A stretch of 64,000 nt of DNA from contig DIWV01000007.1 of the NCBI GenBank assembly GCA_002435865.1, positions 453,452 through 517,451 on the forward strand, given 5' to 3'. Below are positions 60,414-64,000 of this stretch, piece by piece. The DNA is from Cloacimonetes bacterium UBA6097. Lineage in GTDB: Bacteria; Cloacimonadota; Cloacimonadia; Cloacimonadales; Cloacimonadaceae. Numbering within the stretch: position 1 is the stretch's first letter; each line of letters begins with the position of its first letter. The translations under genes were made by a program, and so were the position numbers. The notes under the pieces are model-generated. The model ran no database searches and was not told the DNA's origin. It saw nothing but the letters and a program-made list of their open reading frames with translations.

Positions 60414-60914
60414 ATGGCTCAAATTACATTAAAAGGAAATCCTATAAATACATACGGAGAGCTTCCACCAGTGGGAAGTTTCGCTCCGGAATTTAAACTT
60501 ACTGCCAAAGACCTGACTGATAAGACACTCAAAGATTTTGAAGGTAAGAAGATAGTGCTGAATATCTTTGTCAGCCTGGATACTTCAACTTGTGCGATGA
60601 GTGTAAGAAAGTTCAATGCAGAAGCTGCTAATTTACAGAATACTGTCGTACTATGCATATCAAAAGATCTGCCCTTTGCACAGGCACGTTTTTGCGGTGC
60701 TGAAGGACTTGATAACGTTATAACCCTGTCTCAGATGAGAGATATGAATTTTGGCAAAGACTATGGTCTGGAACAGGTCGATGGACCAATGGCAGGTCTG
60801 CTGTCCAGGGCAGTAGTCATATTAGACGAAACCGGCAAGATAATCTATACGGAACAAGTCCCCGAAATAAGCCGGGAACCGGACTACGAAGCTGCACTCA
60901 AGGCACTGAAGTAA
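60414..60914 (+). CDS. tpx: Thiol peroxidase (Tpx)
   Basis: 166 residues, atypical 2-Cys peroxiredoxin that reduces peroxides with thioredoxin. The peroxidatic Cys is in T-S-T-C-A-M-S-V (near residue 60) and the resolving Cys in R-F-C-G-A-E-G (near 94), as in the family. It begins M-A-Q-I-T-L-K-G-N-P. An aaggag sits in front of the ATG at 60414; an upstream start at 60378 lies in the inverted repeat and is not used. A terminator follows. Confidence 0.96.
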   Translation: MAQITLKGNPINTYGELPPVGSFAPEFKLTAKDLTDKTLKDFEGKKIVLNIFVSLDTSTCAMSVRKFNAEAANLQNTVVLCISKDLPFAQARFCGAEGLDNVITLSQMRDMNFGKDYGLEQVDGPMAGLLSRAVVILDETGKIIYTEQVPEISREPDYEAALKALK

Positions 60915-60962
60915 CATTTAACCACGGAACACACGGAAAAGAAGGAATTCATGGAATAAAGT

Positions 60963-60999
60963 AAGGGATGGAAATTAATTCCATCTCTTTCTTAATTGT
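60963..60999 (+). terminator. Intrinsic terminator of tpx
   Basis: An 11-bp stem with one G-T pair (60963-60973 with 60979-60989) around attaa, followed by a T-rich tail. It is 49 bases after the stop. Confidence 0.7.
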
Positions 61000-61147
61000 T
61001 TAAAAACTTTTCTGTGTTTTCTGTGTTTTCTGTTTATTCTGTGTGTTCTGTGTTCCCTTATGCCATACTTTCGTGCTTTTCGTGGTTGTTAAAAGTCTTG
61101 CTTGACTAATCGGCTGACATCAATTTGACTGCCGGCGGAGTAAACAG

Positions 61148-61546
61148 ATGTTTGTAAAGAATGTGCCGCCAATTCTAATAAGTAATACACTGCTGCAAGT
61201 GCAGTGTATCCTGTTCCTGATATTGAATGCTTTGGACGGATACTCCACCTGGCTTGTTCTAAAACCTGATCATTACCACAGGGAACGCAATCCCATAGCC
61301 AGATGGGTTTTCCGCAAGCTGAAAGCACCATACTCCATCGTTTTCTTCAAAGTATTCCTGCTTAGTCTGCTTGGTATTTTCTTTGCTTATTGGTGGAGAG
61401 AAACTCTTACTTTAAACATCGGGCTGTTAATAGGGAACCTGCTGTATATTTATGTTGTGCAGCATAACTTCAGGGTTCACAGGCAAAATGAAAAGGTGAA
61501 CAGTGATATCGCTGAATTATACAAGAAATATCAGGTGGCTGAATGA
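61148..61546 (+). CDS. Small DUF5658-like membrane protein
   Basis: 132 residues with three or four hydrophobic segments. The first contains I-L-F-L-I-L-N-A-L-D-G-Y-S-T-W-L-V-L and is followed by E-R-N-P-I-A-R-W-V-F; the pattern (N-x-x-D-x-x-S/T-T, then E-x-N-P) resembles DUF5658 proteins. Function unknown. ggcggag is upstream of the ATG. The 3' end overlaps the radical SAM gene (ATGA), suggesting co-translation. Confidence 0.7.
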   Translation: MFVKNVPPILISNTLLQVQCILFLILNALDGYSTWLVLKPDHYHRERNPIARWVFRKLKAPYSIVFFKVFLLSLLGIFFAYWWRETLTLNIGLLIGNLLYIYVVQHNFRVHRQNEKVNSDIAELYKKYQVAE

Positions 61547-63195
61547 AAGTAGTTTTACTTGGTATAAATGCTTCCTGGACTCATTCCTGCCTGGCACTAT
61601 ATTATTTGAGAAATGCCATTGCAGATTTGGATTATGAAGCAGAGATAATAGAACTTACTTTGAAACAAAATCTATCCGAAACACTGGAAACAATTTACAA
61701 ATCTAAACCTGATGTGCTTTGTCTGTCTGTTTATATCTGGAATGTGGAATATATCAAACAAATCGTACCTGAAGTCAGGAAATTATTGTCTGAAACGACA
61801 ATCGTGGCAGGTGGTCCGGAAATAAGTTTCAATCCTAATACTTATGATAAAATCAAACCGGATTACCTGATAAAAGGTTACGGAGAAGATGCATTCAAAA
61901 CGTTGGCACAAGAGCAGTTTAACAAATCAGAAAAAGTCATGCAGGGAACTCCAATTCCTTTAAAGGATATACCTTTTCCTTATCAGGAATCAGACCTTCA
62001 ACAGCTAAAGCATAAAATGATTTACTATGAAGCAAGCAGAGGCTGTGCCTGCAAGTGTATATACTGCCTGTCTTCCAGGGATGAACTGATGGATTGGCTG
62101 CCAGAAGAAAGAGTAAAAACTGATATTGATAAACTGTTAGTATTCAATCCTAAGGTTATTAAGTTTGTGGACAGGAGCTTTAACCAGAAGAAGGAATGGG
62201 CAAGAGCTATCTGGAAATATGTAATAGGGCTTGATACAACAGTGCCTTTTCATTTTGAAGTACATCCGGACTGGCTGGAAGCAGAGGATATTGCTATTTT
62301 ATCAAAAGCGCCTAAAGGAAGAATGCAACTTGAAATTGGTATTCAATCTATCCATAAACAAACACTTAAACTTATCTCCCGTCCTTCTGACTGGAATAAG
62401 GTAAAAGCTAATCTGCAGGCTTTGAAAGCAGAGACTAATATCCCATTGCACACAGACCTGATAGTTGGATTGCCAAATGAGAATCAACAACAAATCATAG
62501 ATTCCATAAATGAAGTCTTGCTAGCCTATCCTGATGAACTGCAGCTTGGTTTCCTCAAAATCCTGCAAGGTACCCAAATGGCAGAAAACGCAAAAGAGCT
62601 TAAGTATATTTATGCAGATATTGCACCGTATACAGTATTGCAGACACCTGATTTATCATTTGAAGATGTTCTACATTTTGAAAAGCTCTCTCTCATCCTA
62701 AATCAGTACTGGAACAAAGGTGATTTCTTAACTGTCTGGAGAAAGGCTTTGGCATGGAGAGAACCATATCAGTGCATGGAAGAACTACTGCAGTATAACC
62801 TGAAATCTGATAATCAACTGCACTCTATCGACAGGTTAAAGAGATTTGAGCTCATGGCAGACTGGATTACACAAGAATGGTCTGGAGAGGAACATGCATA
62901 CCTGGTTGATGCCTTACGCTGGGACTGGTGCAGAAAAGCAGGGGAAGCATGGTTTCCTGATGTAATTAAGTCTGAAGTCAGCCTGAACTTCAGGAAAGAA
63001 CATTACACAGAAATAGTGGATTGGCTAAAGAGTGAATACTGGCAGAATGAAGACTGGAATATGAAACGTTTCATTGTCTTTTCTGCAACATCAAATGCCT
63101 TTGCGTTAGATTATCTGGAAGGATATACCAAAGCTGTATTTGTTTCATGTAAGAATGAAGAAAACGCTATCGTAATTTATAAAAAGCAATGTTAA
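61543..63195 (+). CDS. B12-binding radical SAM protein (DUF4080-like C-terminus)
   Basis: 550 residues. N-terminal B12-binding domain (about 1-140, with L-G-I-N-A-S-W-T-H-S and G-G-P-E-I-S-F-N-P); radical SAM core (about 165-380) with the cluster motif C-A-C-K-C-I-Y-C (C-x3-C-x2-C pattern) near 172, and E-I-G-I-Q-S-I downstream; C-terminal DUF4080-like region. Substrates of this group are unknown, and some family members modify lipids or cofactors. It follows the small membrane protein by overlap. Anaerobic lifestyle fits the oxygen-sensitive cluster. Confidence 0.9.
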   Translation: MKVVLLGINASWTHSCLALYYLRNAIADLDYEAEIIELTLKQNLSETLETIYKSKPDVLCLSVYIWNVEYIKQIVPEVRKLLSETTIVAGGPEISFNPNTYDKIKPDYLIKGYGEDAFKTLAQEQFNKSEKVMQGTPIPLKDIPFPYQESDLQQLKHKMIYYEASRGCACKCIYCLSSRDELMDWLPEERVKTDIDKLLVFNPKVIKFVDRSFNQKKEWARAIWKYVIGLDTTVPFHFEVHPDWLEAEDIAILSKAPKGRMQLEIGIQSIHKQTLKLISRPSDWNKVKANLQALKAETNIPLHTDLIVGLPNENQQQIIDSINEVLLAYPDELQLGFLKILQGTQMAENAKELKYIYADIAPYTVLQTPDLSFEDVLHFEKLSLILNQYWNKGDFLTVWRKALAWREPYQCMEELLQYNLKSDNQLHSIDRLKRFELMADWITQEWSGEEHAYLVDALRWDWCRKAGEAWFPDVIKSEVSLNFRKEHYTEIVDWLKSEYWQNEDWNMKRFIVFSATSNAFALDYLEGYTKAVFVSCKNEENAIVIYKKQC

Positions 63196-63196
63196 A

Positions 63197-63227
63197 TAAA
63201 AAAACCGGACGCCCTCTGCAATCCGGT
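63197..63227 (-). terminator. Terminator after the tRNA cluster
   Basis: accgga (63204-63209) pairs with tccggt (63222-63227); on the minus strand a run of seven T follows (63198-63204). It lies 12 bases downstream of tRNA-His and also just past the radical SAM stop. Confidence 0.65.
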
Positions 63228-63238
63228 ATGAAAATAAA

Positions 63239-63315
63239 TGGGGTGGAAGATGGGACTCGAACCCACAACACCCGGAACCACAATCCGGTGCTCTGCCAAT
63301 TGAACTACATCCACC
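63239..63315 (-). tRNA. tRNA-His (GTG)
   Basis: The anticodon is GTG in a loop A-T-T-G-T-G-G-T context. An extra 5' G (63315) pairs with discriminator C, the His identity feature. CCA is encoded at 63241-63239. The acceptor stem has a U-U mismatch at the sixth pair (T6 with T67). Confidence 0.9.
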
Positions 63316-63357
63316 ACAAAATTATGACTCTTTATTATATTAAAAAACTGATTTTAA

Positions 63358-63434
63358 TGGCACGCCAGAAGGGATTCGAACCCCTGACCCACAGCTTAGA
63401 AGGCTGTTGCTCTATCCTACTGAGCTACTGGCGC
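63358..63434 (-). tRNA. tRNA-Arg (TCT)
   Basis: Acceptor GCGCCAG paired with CTGGCGT (one G-T pair), anticodon loop C-T-T-C-T-A-A (TCT), discriminator G and encoded CCA. 43 bases from tRNA-His. Confidence 0.95.
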
Positions 63435-63447
63435 AGGGAAATTTTCT

Positions 63448-63524
<77 letters not shown>

Positions 63525-63533
63525 TGAAAAAAA

Positions 63534-63610
<77 letters not shown>

Positions 63611-63622
63611 TCATTGTTAGGT

Positions 63623-63651
63623 CATGAAATTAGGCTAAGGTTTTGTGTCAA
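63623..63651 (-). promoter_or_regulatory. Probable promoter of the tRNA cluster
   Basis: TTGACA on the minus strand at 63651-63646, about 36 bases before the tRNA-fMet 5' end. At 17-base spacing the -10 region reads ttcatg; it is weak compared with the -35. Confidence 0.5.
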
Positions 63652-63684
63652 GCAAAAATCAGAGTATCAGTGCTTAAAATCCAA

Positions 63685-63713
63685 TTGACAAAAAAGTCTT
63701 ATTTAATTTAATA
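63685..63713 (+). promoter_or_regulatory. Promoter of the alkyltransferase-like gene
   Basis: TTGACA (63685-63690), 17-base spacer, TTAATA (63708-63713), 21 bases before the ATG. It lies back-to-back with the minus-strand tRNA promoter. Confidence 0.6.
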
Positions 63714-63733
63714 ATTATGAGAGAAGGGACATC

Positions 63734-64000
63734 ATGACAGCTGAAATAATTAAGATAATTAAGAGTATTCCCAAAGGCAAAGTTGCCACCTATGGTCAAG
63801 TTGCGAGATTGGCTGGTTATGCCAACGGTGCAAGGCAGGTAGTACGTATCCTTCATACCTGTACAGATAAGTACGATCTTCCCTGGCACAGAGTCATCAA
63901 TGCCAAAGGCGAGATTGCATTGTCTATCTATAATGGTGCAGATGAACAAAAGGCTATGTTAGAAGCAGAAGGGATAACTTTTATCAGTGAATACAAGATT
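63734..64000 (+). CDS. Alkyltransferase-like protein (ATL/MGMT family), partial
   Basis: The first 89 residues are in the window; the gene runs off the right edge. It has the MGMT C-terminal fold: I-P-K-G-K-V-A-T-Y-G-Q-V-A-R-L-A-G, A-R-Q-V-V-R-I-L, then D-L-P-W-H-R-V-I-N-A-K-G. In O6-alkylguanine-DNA alkyltransferases this reads P-C-H-R-V; here the acceptor Cys is Trp, as in Atl1/YbaZ-type proteins that bind O6-alkylguanine and flag it for nucleotide excision repair without transferring the alkyl group. aaggga precedes the ATG. Confidence 0.9.
   Translation, partial: MTAEIIKIIKSIPKGKVATYGQVARLAGYANGARQVVRILHTCTDKYDLPWHRVINAKGEIALSIYNGADEQKAMLEAEGITFISEYKI

Overview
The window looks like chromosome from an uncultured, anaerobic, Gram-negative-type bacterium, most likely Candidatus Cloacimonadota (former WWE1) or a close relative in or near the FCB group. 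The evidence is indirect: moderate-to-low GC, many lipoproteins and predicted outer-membrane barrels, secreted proteins ending in a FlgD-Ig/T9SS-type tail with the N-Y-P-N-P-F motif (genes ending at 21114, 23366 and 58015), Omp28-like proteins, a PreP-like M16 peptidase and a B12-binding radical SAM protein. No rRNA is present, so the taxonomy is inference.

Layout. 1-4842: predicted outer-membrane protein, lipoprotein polysaccharide deacetylase, DUF47/PhoU-like protein and a large Ig-like lipoprotein. 4963-5865: AEC transporter. 5987-14104: tightly packed rod-shape operon mreB-mreC-(CofE-like ligase)-mreD-PBP2-rodA, running on into a lipoprotein, dtd and an EamA transporter. 14731-23366: export and thiol-redox run of DsbD-like reductase, Omp28 lipoprotein, TlpA-like thioredoxin, DUF6029-like barrel, Omp28/T9SS protein and C10 cysteine protease. 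23752-26982 (minus): small zinc-ribbon protein, ferritin-like protein, LolC/E-like permease and patatin phospholipase. 27129-30376: two lipoproteins, ruvX, mltG and an LPP20-like lipoprotein, then tRNA-Asn. 30764-33489 (minus): secreted protein, gmhA, adenosine deaminase and nitroreductase. 33678-36215: hybrid histidine kinase. 36715-47984 (minus): enolase, SPFH protein, NfeD, DUF4349-like protein, recN, nadK, rsgA, M16 peptidase and dapA. 48100-52246 (minus): rplM-rpsI-rpsB-tsf-pyrH-frr. 52335-54646 (minus): an accessory two-gene module of a SIR2-TPR protein and a small protein resembling a retropepsin with lost catalytic residues. 54711-61147: repeat-rich accessory region with a GyrI-like remnant, a pRiA4b ORF-3-like gene, a T9SS-tailed protein, two lipoproteins and tpx. 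61148-63195: membrane protein and radical SAM protein. 63239-63610 (minus): tRNA-fMet, -Met, -Arg and -His. 63734-end: alkyltransferase-like protein, cut by the window edge.

Two things stand out. First, five intergenic loci (1-44, 14381-14460, 23605-23683, 36467-36525, 55849-55958) carry arrays of different 11-bp units. Four of them have a direct block facing its own reverse complement, giving one unit per helical turn and a long potential hairpin. Two loci share their unit sequence; the others share only the architecture. Second, the SIR2-TPR/retropepsin-like pair has the look of a defence island and the pairing is unfamiliar to me.

All calls come from reading sequence and translations; no database search was run.
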